Translations under genes and position numbers: made by a program
Source: Moheibacter lacus
GTDB lineage: Bacteria; Bacteroidota; Bacteroidia; Flavobacteriales; Weeksellaceae
Assembly: GCF_014042165.1 (NCBI RefSeq)
Contig: NZ_JACDZE010000001.1
Span: 518,595 to 582,594 of the forward strand
Length of the DNA stretch: 64,000 nt
Direction: 5' to 3'
Notes under the pieces: generated by a model
Seen by the model: only the letters and a program-made list of their open reading frames with translations
What the model was told of the DNA's origin: nothing
Databases searched by the model: none
Shown: piece by piece, positions 34,527 through 43,417 of the stretch
Layout of the letters: every line of letters begins with the position of its first letter
Numbering within the stretch: the stretch's first letter is position 1

Positions 34527-35564
34527 TTATTGGGCAGAATCTTTAGGTGAAGTTTCTGTATTTTTTGTTGTTGCACCCTCATCCGTAGATGGTTCTGTAG
34601 AAGCCGAAGCCGTTGCACCGCTTTTTGCCCATTCTGAAATTAAATCTCCTTGTGGAGCTGCTCCACCTTCATTTTCAGTAACATCTGCTTCTTCTTGATT
34701 CATATGATAAACATAAGAAGCTACCTTTTCAATCGCCAAACCAGTAAGCTCACCTCTTTTACCAAATGCTCTCATCTGTGCATTGTTCGGGCTACCATTA
34801 TAGACGATATCGTAAATATTATAGAACAAACTGTCTTGTGTTTTGTTTACCCAATAGTCATCTGTTAAATTGGGACCAATTCCACCACCACCGTTTGCGG
34901 TATGACAAGTTGCACAAATTTGCTCGAAAGTTTTCTTTCCTTCTTCGATAGCTTGAGCGTCTAAATATTTATTTTTAGCACCCTCTATGGTAATATCGTT
35001 TTCCAAAATCCATTTATCCACTCTTGCTTGCTCTTTGGTGTTGAATTCTTCATACTCAACTTCAGGGTGCGCAAAATCAGTAAAACTATAGGCCAAAACA
35101 TAGACCACCATAAAAACGATTCCCATATAAAACATCGCCAACCACCACTGTGGAAGTGCGTTGTCCAACTCTTTGATTCCATCAAACCCATGATCTAGAA
35201 TAATGGCTTGTTCTTCTTCGTCTGATTGACGTTCTCTACCACTGCTGATCAATCGTTTGAAATAATTTTGTTTGGACATCACCACGTACTGCTCTTGTTG
35301 TTCAGCAGATAATTTTTTGAATTTTTGACTTTCAACTACTTTATTAATCGCATTCACGATCAGAAGCATGATGAAAGCGATCAAAATGATCCCAATAGCC
35401 ATTCCGTTTGAAAAGGTTTCCACAAAATGGTTCCAAGTATTGCTAAAAAAGCCCCAAAAACCTGTACTTCTATCAAATCCAATCGGTGTAACCATCATGA
35501 CGATTGCGATGATGGAAACCATGATAATCGGGATAAAAATTCTACCTGGCGTGCGTTGTTTCAT
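34527..35564 (-). CDS. ccoP: cbb3 oxidase subunit CcoP, mono-haem type
   Basis: The 345-residue protein has two N-terminal helices, a cytoplasmic or loop region with KFKKLSAEQQEQYV, a third helix near 140-162, then one cytochrome c domain with CATCH at 217-221 and a Met ligand in AQMRAFGK. Proteobacterial CcoP has two haem c sites; this one has one, common in Bacteroidota. A Pro/Ser/Thr-rich tail follows. It passes electrons to the CcoNO core. Confidence 0.93.
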   Translation of the reverse strand: MKQRTPGRIFIPIIMVSIIAIVMMVTPIGFDRSTGFWGFFSNTWNHFVETFSNGMAIGIILIAFIMLLIVNAINKVVESQKFKKLSAEQQEQYVVMSKQNYFKRLISSGRERQSDEEEQAIILDHGFDGIKELDNALPQWWLAMFYMGIVFMVVYVLAYSFTDFAHPEVEYEEFNTKEQARVDKWILENDITIEGAKNKYLDAQAIEEGKKTFEQICATCHTANGGGGIGPNLTDDYWVNKTQDSLFYNIYDIVYNGSPNNAQMRAFGKRGELTGLAIEKVASYVYHMNQEEADVTENEGGAAPQGDLISEWAKSGATASASTEPSTDEGATTKNTETSPKDSAQ

Positions 35565-35606
35565 TAGTCTTAATTTTTTATTTCAATCGAATTAAATCGA
35601 ATTCAT

Positions 35607-35786
35607 CTATTTTTGATCGTCTTTGTCCAAAGGCAATTCAGAATCTTCTTTGTAATAATCTTTTGGTCGGTTCCAAATAAAGTACATCAAGGCCAAAAAG
35701 AAGATCACAAATAAAAGCAAAGAAATGGTTTGCAAAATATCTGCATTTTCATAATTGGTGAAAGTATCTTTAAAATATTTTAACAT
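35607..35786 (-). CDS. ccoQ: cbb3 oxidase subunit CcoQ, small
   Basis: This 59-residue protein (MLKYFKDTFTNYENADI at the N-terminus) has a single helix ISLLLFVIFFLALMYFIW followed by NRPKDYYKEDSELPLDKDDQK. Size, helix and place between the ccoNO and ccoP genes fit CcoQ, a small stabilising subunit of the oxidase. It starts 2 bases after the ccoNO stop. Being short, it is easily missed. Confidence 0.88.
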   Translation of the reverse strand: MLKYFKDTFTNYENADILQTISLLLFVIFFLALMYFIWNRPKDYYKEDSELPLDKDDQK

Positions 35787-35788
35787 CT

Positions 35789-38065
35789 TTATTTAGCTCC
35801 TGAACCTATAATACTCGTAGTTTCTGTTTGCTCCGTCGAAATGTCCGTACCCAATCGCTGTAAATAAGCAATCAACGCAGTAATTTCACGGTCTCTTAAA
35901 GGTACGAAATCCTCGCCTTTTTCTTTGGCCTCACGGTCATATCTTTCTTTCAACTTAACATCTGCATCAAAAATGCTTGTTTCAATCGCTATCGCTTGTT
36001 TATCCATTGAAGTTGTGATACTGTCAAAGTCTTCTTCTTCATAAGGAACACCCAATTTTACCATGGTTTCCATTTTTGCTACAGTATTACTACGATCCAA
36101 TTTATTGGCAATCAACCATGGATATCTCGGCATGATGGAACCTGGTGAAGTATCCCGCGGATCCCACATGTGTTTATAATGCCATGCATCTGGATTCTTA
36201 CCACCTTGTCTATGCAAATCCGGTCCAGATCTTTGAGATCCCCAAAGGAATGGATGATGGTAAACATATTCACCCGGTTTTGAGTATTCACCATAACGTT
36301 TCACTTCATCACGGAACGGTCTGATCATCTGTGTATGACAAGCATTACATCCTTCCCTTATATACAAATCCCTACCTTCTAATTCTAGTGCTGTATAAGG
36401 CGTTACCGATGCAATAGTCGGTACGTTTGATTTCACAACTATCGTAGGAATGATTTCCACTGCTCCACCTATCGCTACCGCAACAAAAGAAAGCACTGTC
36501 ATCAAAGTAGGCATTCTCTCTAACCAAGTATGCGCTCCTTCTCCTTTTTTACGGGCAGAACTGATTTTTGCCAATGCAGGCGCTTCTGCAGCTTCATTTG
36601 GTACATATTTCCCGGTTTTGACTGTTTTCCAAACGTTGACCACCATCATTAATCCTCCGATCAAATAAAGCAATCCACCAAATGCACGCAACGGATACAA
36701 CCAATCTTTTAAGATCGTAACGGTTTGTAAGAAGTTTCCATATTTTAATGTTCCGTCTTCATTGAATTGTTGCCACATCAAACCTTGTGTCCAACCCGCA
36801 ACATACATCGGGATAACCCAGAAAAGAATACCCATCGTTCCAATCCAGAAATGTGCATTGGCCATTTTGTTTGATGCCAATTTGGTATTGAACATTCTTG
36901 GAATTAACCAATAAATCATCCCAAATAATATAAATCCATTCCAACCTAAAGTCCCTACGTGTACGTGTGCCGGAACCCAGTCGGTAAAGTGTCCGATTTT
37001 ATTTAAAGTTTTGGTCGCCAATAAAGGTCCTTCGAAAGTTGCCATACCATAACAGGTAATCGCCACTACGAAAAATTTCAAAACAGGCTCTTCTCTAACT
37101 TTATCCCATGCTCCTCTCAATGTCAACAATCCATTCAACATCCCTCCCCAAGAAGGCGCAATCAACATGATGGAAAACCCTGTTCCTACTGCTTGAACCC
37201 ACGCCGGAAGCGACGTGTACAACAAATGGTGAGGACCAGCCCAGATGTAAATAAAGATCAAAGACCAAAAGTGAACAATCGATAATTTATAAGAGAAAAC
37301 CGGACGGTTTGCTGCTTTTGGAACGAAATAATACATCAATCCCAAAATTGGTGTCGTCAATACAAATGCCACCGCATTATGACCATACCACCACTGAACC
37401 AATGCATCTTGAACACCCGCATACAATGAATAACTTTTTGGTGCAGTCAAACTCCAACTGATCGGAATCTCTAAGTTGTTGAAAATATGCAACATCGCTA
37501 CCGCTACCCATGTACCCAAATAAAACCAAATCGCCACATAAAGGTGTCTAACTCTTCTTTTGTAAATGGTTTTCAGCATATTCACACCAAAAATCACCCA
37601 AGAAAGTGCAATCAAAATATCCAAAGGCCATTCGTGCTCTGCATATTCTTTTGATGTATTGAATCCTAAAAGGAAAGTAACCAAAGACAAAACGATAAAC
37701 AACTGCCAACTCCAGAAATGCGTCCAACTCATGATGTCGCTCCCCATTCTTGCTTTTAACAATCTTTGCATGGAATAATAAGCTCCTGCAAAAAATCCAT
37801 TCCCCACAAATGCAAATACAGCAAACGTGGTATGAATCATCCTTAAACGACCAAATCCGGCCATACCATTTGTAGCGGCTAGACCGTCAATGCTCCCTCC
37901 AATCCTAGGATCGTCTGAACCAAAAATATAATCCGGTAATTCAGGGAAAAATTTCAAGGTCGCTACCAAAAAACCAAATGTGAAGGCCATAATCGCCCAA
38001 AAAATAGTAGCGTACAAAAAGTACTTTACGATTCGGTTATCGTAATTAAACGTTTGCATTTGCAT
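35789..38065 (-). CDS. ccoNO: cbb3 oxidase fused subunits CcoN-CcoO
   Basis: The protein of about 758 residues joins the haem-copper catalytic subunit CcoN (residues about 1-480, with His ligands in RMIHTTFAV, WWYGHNAVAF, AGPHHLLY and HVHVGTLGWNG) to the mono-haem subunit CcoO (about 510-758, with CNACHTQMIRPF near residue 575). The enzyme reduces O2 to water at low oxygen and pumps protons. The fusion is usual in this phylum. I chose ATG at 38065; a TTG two codons upstream overlaps ccoS. A second ATG two codons in is also possible. Confidence 0.95.
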   Translation of the reverse strand: MQMQTFNYDNRIVKYFLYATIFWAIMAFTFGFLVATLKFFPELPDYIFGSDDPRIGGSIDGLAATNGMAGFGRLRMIHTTFAVFAFVGNGFFAGAYYSMQRLLKARMGSDIMSWTHFWSWQLFIVLSLVTFLLGFNTSKEYAEHEWPLDILIALSWVIFGVNMLKTIYKRRVRHLYVAIWFYLGTWVAVAMLHIFNNLEIPISWSLTAPKSYSLYAGVQDALVQWWYGHNAVAFVLTTPILGLMYYFVPKAANRPVFSYKLSIVHFWSLIFIYIWAGPHHLLYTSLPAWVQAVGTGFSIMLIAPSWGGMLNGLLTLRGAWDKVREEPVLKFFVVAITCYGMATFEGPLLATKTLNKIGHFTDWVPAHVHVGTLGWNGFILFGMIYWLIPRMFNTKLASNKMANAHFWIGTMGILFWVIPMYVAGWTQGLMWQQFNEDGTLKYGNFLQTVTILKDWLYPLRAFGGLLYLIGGLMMVVNVWKTVKTGKYVPNEAAEAPALAKISSARKKGEGAHTWLERMPTLMTVLSFVAVAIGGAVEIIPTIVVKSNVPTIASVTPYTALELEGRDLYIREGCNACHTQMIRPFRDEVKRYGEYSKPGEYVYHHPFLWGSQRSGPDLHRQGGKNPDAWHYKHMWDPRDTSPGSIMPRYPWLIANKLDRSNTVAKMETMVKLGVPYEEEDFDSITTSMDKQAIAIETSIFDADVKLKERYDREAKEKGEDFVPLRDREITALIAYLQRLGTDISTEQTETTSIIGSGAK

Positions 38066-38067
38066 TA

Positions 38068-38229
38068 TCAATCAATTTTTTCTTTAACTTTTTTATCATC
38101 CATGAGCATTCTCACAGCCGGAGATTCGTCTTCATCAAACTGCCCCTTTTTAGCTCCCAGTAAAAATAAACCTAAAAATACTGCGGCTAGAGACACACTT
38201 GCTATTACCATTAAAATCACGATTCCCAT
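38068..38229 (-). CDS. ccoS: cbb3 assembly protein CcoS, small
   Basis: This 53-residue protein starts MGIVILMVIASVSLAAVF, one helix, then the FixS/CcoS hallmark KKGQFDEDESPAVRML and a basic tail. CcoS is needed for cofactor insertion into the cbb3 core. Its TGA stop lies 2 bases before the ccoNO ATG. It opens the operon and has the operon promoter directly upstream. Confidence 0.9.
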   Translation of the reverse strand: MGIVILMVIASVSLAAVFLGLFLLGAKKGQFDEDESPAVRMLMDDKKVKEKID

Positions 38230-38237
38230 AGCGTCTA

Positions 38238-38280
38238 CAAATGTACAATTGCAAGCGTAAAATTGTCATGATTTTGGTCA
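38238..38280 (-). promoter_or_regulatory. cco operon promoter with Crp/Fnr-like site near -40
   Basis: TACATTTG (38245 to 38238, minus strand) is a consensus -7 box, 8 bases above the ccoS start. TGA-N6-TCA at 38269-38280 (plus strand TGATTTTGGTCA) is centred about 33 bases above the box, which puts it near -40 of the expected start. This is the classic place for activation by a Crp/Fnr protein. A very similar site lies before the regulator gene at 40773. Confidence 0.6.
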
Positions 38281-38309
38281 GAGCCTATGATTTGATGGTT
38301 AATTTATAC

Positions 38310-40703
38310 TCATTCTAAATTCTTAAAAACAAATTTAGATGCAATCCTTGTGCTCAAAGTCGCAAAAATCACCACTGAAATCGAACTGATCGGCATCAAA
38401 ATAGCCGCTACAACCGGTTCTAAATTTCCGGAGATCGAAAATCCTAAGCCAACGATATTGTATAAAAAACTAATCAAAAAAGCAATCCAAATCAAGCGAA
38501 TGGCCAATTTGGAAAATCGTAAAAATTGAGGCAAATGATCAAACGCTTTGGCATCCAAAATGGCGTCACATGAAGGCGAGAAATTATTGACATCTTCTGA
38601 AATCACAACACCCACGTCACTTTGCTTTAATGCTCCGGAGTCGTTTAAACCATCTCCCAACATCAAAACTTCCTTTCCTTCATCTTGCACATTTCTTACG
38701 TAAGCCAATTTATCTTCCGGACTTTGGTAAAAAAGAAGTTGGGTTTGGATAGGAAATATCGTTTCGAGTTTTTCTTTTTCTGAATCATTATCACCCGACA
38801 AAACAGTCAAACCATAATTATCCAGCCCTTTAATTACGTTCTCCAATCCTTTTCTATAAGAATTCTGAACTATAAATTTCCCTTTAATTTGCTGGTCAAT
38901 GGAGACAAAAACCTGAGTTTGGTTCAATAACTTCGACTCTTCTGAACCTACAAATGAACGAGAGCCCAATTTGATTAATTTCCCGTTGACTACACCGTTT
39001 TGCCCTTTCCCCATTTCTTCATGGTAATCTGAAACCGGTAAAATTTCTTTTTCGTTTAAATGCTTATATAAAATTCGACTCAAAGGATGACCCGAATTTT
39101 TTAAAACCGATTGAATTTCTTTTCGTTCAATTTTCGTCAATTCTCCGCCGACGAATTCAACACCCGATTCTTGACTTTCCGTAATCGTACCAGTTTTATC
39201 CAAAATAATTTCATCCAATTTCGCCATGGATTCGATCACAGCCGTATTTTTGATATAAAATTTCTTTTCACCAAAAATCCGCATCACATTCCCCAAAATA
39301 AACGGCGACGAAAGCGCCAAAGCACATGGACAAGTGATGATCAAAATCGCTGTAACCACTTGTAAAACTTGAGTTGAATCTCTAAAATACCAAAAAACAC
39401 CAGAAGCAATTGCGATACTCAATATCGTCCAGACGAAATATCGGCTGATGGTATTGGTCAAACGATTCAAACCCGATTCTACTTTTCTGAAAGCTTCATT
39501 GTTCCAAAGCTGCGTCAAATAACTTTGGTCTACTTCTTTGATGATTTCCAATTCGAGTGCAGTTCCAGATTGTTTGCCACCTGCAAAAATCTTATCACCC
39601 GGATTTTTAGAAATTAACCTAGATTCTCCCGTCACAAAACTATTGTCAATCATGGCTTCGCCTTTGATCAAAATTGCATCAGCCGGAATGATTTCTTCAT
39701 TTCTTATAACGATGCGGTCACCAATTTTTAAATCAGCAACCAATGTGGGCTCTTCAATCCCATTTGAAATTTTCACAACCGCAATCGGATAAAAAGATTT
39801 GTAATCCCGATCAAATGCCAATGATTTATAAGTTTGTTGTTGAAACCATTTCCCGATCAACATAAAAAAGGCCAATCCTGCAATGGTATCAAAAAACCCT
39901 GGACTTATATCCAATACAATGTCGTAGGTGCTTCGTAAAAACAAAACCCAAAATCCAATTGCAATCGGTAAATCTATGTTGATGTATCGGTGTTTGATTC
40001 CCAACCAAGCCGATTTAAAATAGTCCGTCGCTGCAAAAAACATCACCGGAAGCGAAAGCAAAAACATCCCCCAACGGAAAAACTCTTTGTTTCCTTCCAA
40101 CCAAGCTTCTGGGCTCGTATTTGAAAATGGCAGCGTATATTCAGGAAAAGCCAAAAGCATGATATTCCCAAAGCAAAATCCGGCAACACCAATTTTTAAA
40201 AGCAATCCATTGTCGCGTTTGGATTCCGTTTTATCAAAAGTTTGAAGATTGATCGATGGTTTATACCCTAATTGGGTGACGAATTTGGCGATTTCACTCA
40301 ATTTGACATTTTCACTCCGATAAGAAATTTGAAGATCTTTTTTGGAGAAATTTACAGTCGAATAAATAATTTCAGGATGGATTTCATGCAAACTTTCCAA
40401 AAGCCAAACACATGAAGTACAATGAATGACCGGAATATGAAATTTCACCAGGGTTACACCATCTTCTGAGAAGTCGACTACTTTCTCGAAAATCTCAGGC
40501 GTATCCAGAAAATCAAAATGACGATTGGCTTTATCGTCCGGACGAATTCCGGCATCGCGGTTCATCGCATAGAAATTCTCTAGCCCATTTAAGTTGAGAA
40601 TTTCATAAACGGTCTTACAGCCGACACAACAAAAATTTTTTTGGTCGAAGTGTATATCTTCATCCTCTATTTTTTGACCACAATGAAAACAGCTTTCCGC
40701 CAT
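38310..40703 (-). CDS. ccoI: Copper-type P1B ATPase CcoI
   Basis: The 797-residue protein has an N-terminal Cys-rich metal site (CFHCGQK and CCVGCKTVYEIL), a heavy-metal-associated domain with HCTSCVWLLES, eight helices, the CPCALALSSPF transport motif, phosphorylation motif DKTGTIT, and the hinge GDGLNDSGAL. FixI/CcoI exports copper to the periplasm for the cbb3 oxidase. It is divergent from the Crp/Fnr gene and lies upstream of ccoS on the same strand with its own -7 box. Confidence 0.94.
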   Translation of the reverse strand: MAESCFHCGQKIEDEDIHFDQKNFCCVGCKTVYEILNLNGLENFYAMNRDAGIRPDDKANRHFDFLDTPEIFEKVVDFSEDGVTLVKFHIPVIHCTSCVWLLESLHEIHPEIIYSTVNFSKKDLQISYRSENVKLSEIAKFVTQLGYKPSINLQTFDKTESKRDNGLLLKIGVAGFCFGNIMLLAFPEYTLPFSNTSPEAWLEGNKEFFRWGMFLLSLPVMFFAATDYFKSAWLGIKHRYINIDLPIAIGFWVLFLRSTYDIVLDISPGFFDTIAGLAFFMLIGKWFQQQTYKSLAFDRDYKSFYPIAVVKISNGIEEPTLVADLKIGDRIVIRNEEIIPADAILIKGEAMIDNSFVTGESRLISKNPGDKIFAGGKQSGTALELEIIKEVDQSYLTQLWNNEAFRKVESGLNRLTNTISRYFVWTILSIAIASGVFWYFRDSTQVLQVVTAILIITCPCALALSSPFILGNVMRIFGEKKFYIKNTAVIESMAKLDEIILDKTGTITESQESGVEFVGGELTKIERKEIQSVLKNSGHPLSRILYKHLNEKEILPVSDYHEEMGKGQNGVVNGKLIKLGSRSFVGSEESKLLNQTQVFVSIDQQIKGKFIVQNSYRKGLENVIKGLDNYGLTVLSGDNDSEKEKLETIFPIQTQLLFYQSPEDKLAYVRNVQDEGKEVLMLGDGLNDSGALKQSDVGVVISEDVNNFSPSCDAILDAKAFDHLPQFLRFSKLAIRLIWIAFLISFLYNIVGLGFSISGNLEPVVAAILMPISSISVVIFATLSTRIASKFVFKNLE

Positions 40704-40711
40704 AGATTTTG

Positions 40712-40719
40712 CAAAATTA
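40712..40719 (-). promoter_or_regulatory. -7 box of ccoI
   Basis: TAATTTTG on the minus strand matches TAnnTTTG, 9 bases above the ccoI ATG. Confidence 0.5.
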
Positions 40720-40740
40720 CTTCCTTATTCAAGCGAATTA

Positions 40741-40766
40741 ACTTAAATTTGTGCTGATTTAAGTCA
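40741..40766 (+). promoter_or_regulatory. Promoter and palindromes before the Crp/Fnr gene
   Basis: TAAATTTG (40744-40751) is a consensus -7 box. ACTTAAAT (40741) and ATTTAAGT (40757) are perfect inverted 8-mers around it. TGATTTAAGTCA (40755-40766), a TGA-N6-TCA site of the Crp/Fnr kind, lies at the expected transcription start, fitting negative autoregulation. Confidence 0.6.
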
Positions 40767-40772
40767 TACCCT

Positions 40773-41477
40773 ATGTCCGATATCTTAGAAAACGTTACAA
40801 ATATCTGCGAATTATTTGAAAATCAAGAAATTCTAAAACACTTCACCAAAGAAGAACTCGCTGAATTGAGCCATGAAAAAAAGATCATTTCTTATAAAAA
40901 AGGCGATTTGATCATCGAGGAAGGTGCAACTCCCAAAGGAATTTATTATCTGGACAAAGGAACTGCCAAAATGTTCAAACTAGGGTTTAACGGTAAAGAA
41001 CAGATTTTAAGGTTCATCAAATCAGGCGACATCATCGGTTACAGGTCTATTCTATCCAAACAACCTTATGGCGCTTCTGCAACTGCGATGGAAGATACCG
41101 AAGCTTGTTTCATCCCTGAAAAATTTTTCTTGAAAGTACTGGAGCATCATCCGAAATTGGCTTTTGATATTTTACGACGTATTTCGGAAGATTTAGGCGA
41201 GTCAGCTCAAACCATCACATTTTTAGCGCAGAAAACCGTTCGAGAACGTTTGGCTGAAGTCCTACTTCTACTTGAAAAGAAATTGGGCAATGACAAAGAC
41301 GGATTTATCAAAATCTCGTTGACACGTGAAGAAATGGCCAACCTCATCGGAACGGCTACCGAGTCAGCGATTCGTCTGATTTCAGAATTCAAAGCAGACC
41401 ATCTCATCGAAGTAGAAGGCCGAAAAATCAAAATCCTAGATCACCAGAAATTGGTGAAGTTGGGGCATGTGAATTGA
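40773..41477 (+). CDS. Crp/Fnr-family transcriptional regulator
   Basis: The 234-residue protein has a cyclic-nucleotide-binding-like beta barrel (YKKGDLIIEEGATPKGIYYLDKG), a dimer helix, and a C-terminal helix-turn-helix with LTREEMANLIGTATESAIRLI. It lacks the cysteine cluster of oxygen-sensing Fnr (only two Cys, far apart), so it senses some other signal or depends on another mechanism. Divergent placement from ccoI and the shared TGATTT..GTCA sites suggest that it controls the cbb3 oxidase. Confidence 0.9.
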   Translation: MSDILENVTNICELFENQEILKHFTKEELAELSHEKKIISYKKGDLIIEEGATPKGIYYLDKGTAKMFKLGFNGKEQILRFIKSGDIIGYRSILSKQPYGASATAMEDTEACFIPEKFFLKVLEHHPKLAFDILRRISEDLGESAQTITFLAQKTVRERLAEVLLLLEKKLGNDKDGFIKISLTREEMANLIGTATESAIRLISEFKADHLIEVEGRKIKILDHQKLVKLGHVN

Positions 41478-41481
41478 TTTG

Positions 41482-41506
41482 CCCCTTCGACATGCTCAGG
41501 ATGACA
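41482..41506. repeat. Dispersed repeat with GGATGACA tail
   Basis: CCCCTTCGACATGCTCAGGA followed by TGACA lies between two genes. Its end GGATGACA matches the end of the palindromic repeat at 27284, so both may belong to one family of small intergenic elements. Confidence 0.45.
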
Positions 41507-41527
41507 GTAATTTGAAAATGAGTTGAT

Positions 41528-42007
41528 TTGAAAATATTTTCAATAATCGGATTGGGGCTTTTAATTCTTTTATTTCTCTTTCTATTTTTTTGGAAGATTG
41601 AATTATTTCCTACAAATCCATTTCGATTCAACTCAAGACCAACAATCTTATTCATCAGCATTCTCTTTTCGATTTTTGCGGTAACATTTCTTCCTGGAAA
41701 ATCGATTATAAAATCTTTCCATTTACTTTGGTTAATTCCAATTTTTTATTTGTTTTTCTTATTTACGATCAATTGGAAAATCATTGAAAAATTTGATTAT
41801 TTTTTAAGTAAGAATGTAGATTTTAAAGTAGAACAACATATTGACACTAAATTTTGGCTTTCAAATTATATCATAATTGAAAATCAAGACACTAATTTTT
41901 ATAACCAAAATTCGAATTTGGAAAATTGGTTTTCTAAAGAAGAATTAAAAAAATTGGAAGTCAGAAAAAGTCTAATTCAGAAATATTATCATTTAAGAAT
42001 GAATTAA
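41528..42007 (+). CDS. Hypothetical membrane protein with TTG start
   Basis: The 159-residue product has two or three N-terminal helices (IIGLGLLILLFLFLFFWKI and IPIFYLFFLFTI) and a soluble C-terminal half ending VRKSLIQKYYHLRMN. No ATG is present near the start; TTG at 41528 is the only plausible one, so either the start is rare or the gene has lost its 5' end to the repeat just upstream. Composition is unusually rich in Phe, Ile and Asn. Function is unknown. Confidence 0.5.
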   Translation: MKIFSIIGLGLLILLFLFLFFWKIELFPTNPFRFNSRPTILFISILFSIFAVTFLPGKSIIKSFHLLWLIPIFYLFFLFTINWKIIEKFDYFLSKNVDFKVEQHIDTKFWLSNYIIIENQDTNFYNQNSNLENWFSKEELKKLEVRKSLIQKYYHLRMN

Positions 42008-42035
42008 TTTTTAAATCTTCAAATTAGCTCATTTT

Positions 42036-43244
42036 CTAATTCTCCTCTTCAAAATACTCAAACAAAAAGTCATTGTACGGAAATCTTGTGATATGAATTT
42101 TCTTCACTTCTTCGTAAATCGTTTTGCGCAGTTCGTCCAGATTTTCTCTTTTCGTTGCGGAAATAAATAGTGTCGGGTTTTCGTTTTTCGCCATCCAAGT
42201 TCGTTTCCATTCGTCCAACGAAATATTTTCCCGTTTTACTTCCGTTAAATCATCTTCGTCTTTTTTGACATAAGAAAAATTGTCAATCTTATTAAAAACC
42301 AAAACGGTAGGCTTGTCTTTACTTTCAATTTCGTCGAGAATTTGGTTAACCGAATGGATATGATCCTCAAAACTCTCATGCGAAATATCCACCACATGCA
42401 CCAACAAATCCGCTTCGCGAACTTCATCCAAAGTCGATTTAAAAGATTCTACCAATTGCGTCGGTAATTTTCGGATGAATCCCACCGTATCGGTCAACAA
42501 AAACGGCAGATTTCCGATTACCACTTTCCGAACCGTTGTGTCCAAAGTTGCAAATAACTTATTCTCTGCAAAAACCTCTGATTTACTCAAAACATTCATC
42601 AGCGTAGATTTCCCAACGTTTGTATAACCGACCAAAGCCACACGGACTAGTGCGCCACGGTTTTTACGCTGCGTTGCCATTTGTTTGTCTATGTCTTTGA
42701 GTTTGGCTTTTAACAAGGTAATCCGGTCGCGGATGATCCGTCTATCCGTTTCGATTTCCGTTTCACCAGGGCCTCGCATCCCGATTCCACCCCGTTGTCG
42801 CTCCAAGTGTGTCCACATACGGGTCAATCTTGGCAATAAATATTCGTATTGTGCCAATTCCACTTGGGTGCGGGCGTAGGAAGTTTGGGCGCGTTGCGCA
42901 AAAATATCGAGGATCAATTGTGTACGGTCGATGATTTTCCGCTCCACCACTTTTTCAATATTTTTCAATTGTGAAGGCGTCAATTCATCATCAAAAATGA
43001 TGGTATCGATTTCATTTTCTTCTACAAATTCTTTGATTTCGTTTAGTTTCCCTGAACCGACAAAGAATTTTGAATCCGGTTTGTCCATTTTTTGGGTAAA
43101 ACGCATTTCAACTTCTGCTCCGGCCGTGTACGCCAAGAACTGAAGTTCGTCCATGTATTCTTCCAATTTTTCTTCAGGTTGTTCACGGGTTATCAAACCT
43201 ACTAAAACGACTTTTTCGTATTGTGCTTCTTTTTTTTCTAACAT
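42036..43244 (-). CDS. hflX: Ribosome-associated GTPase HflX
   Basis: HflX binds the 50S subunit and splits stalled ribosomes. The 402-residue protein has the HflX N-terminal domain (FVGSGKLNEIKEFV), the linker with RQRGGIGMRGPGETEIE, then G1 GYTNVGKSTLMN, G3 DTVGFI and G4 NKIDN. It is monocistronic with a TATCTTTG box upstream. Confidence 0.95.
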   Translation of the reverse strand: MLEKKEAQYEKVVLVGLITREQPEEKLEEYMDELQFLAYTAGAEVEMRFTQKMDKPDSKFFVGSGKLNEIKEFVEENEIDTIIFDDELTPSQLKNIEKVVERKIIDRTQLILDIFAQRAQTSYARTQVELAQYEYLLPRLTRMWTHLERQRGGIGMRGPGETEIETDRRIIRDRITLLKAKLKDIDKQMATQRKNRGALVRVALVGYTNVGKSTLMNVLSKSEVFAENKLFATLDTTVRKVVIGNLPFLLTDTVGFIRKLPTQLVESFKSTLDEVREADLLVHVVDISHESFEDHIHSVNQILDEIESKDKPTVLVFNKIDNFSYVKKDEDDLTEVKRENISLDEWKRTWMAKNENPTLFISATKRENLDELRKTIYEEVKKIHITRFPYNDFLFEYFEEEN

Positions 43245-43255
43245 AATTCAATTTG

Positions 43256-43263
43256 CAAAGATA
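43256..43263 (-). promoter_or_regulatory. -7 box of hflX
   Basis: TATCTTTG on the minus strand matches TAnnTTTG, 12 bases above the ATG. Confidence 0.5.
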
Positions 43264-43372
43264 CGAGAATTGAAATTTTTACCATTCATTATTCTTAATG
43301 TCAAATCTTGAGCATGACCAATATCAAAAAAGTCCAATCAAAGAATTAATCGAATATAAGAACTGATGTTAT

Positions 43373-43390
43373 ATTTTTGAACTAAATTTG
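43373..43390 (+). promoter_or_regulatory. Two candidate -7 boxes of the DUF2911 gene
   Basis: TATTTTTG (43373) and TAAATTTG (43383) both match the consensus before the ATG at 43418. Which one is used cannot be told. Confidence 0.4.
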
Positions 43391-43417
43391 AGAAAATAAA
43401 TTCTAAACAAATAAAAA

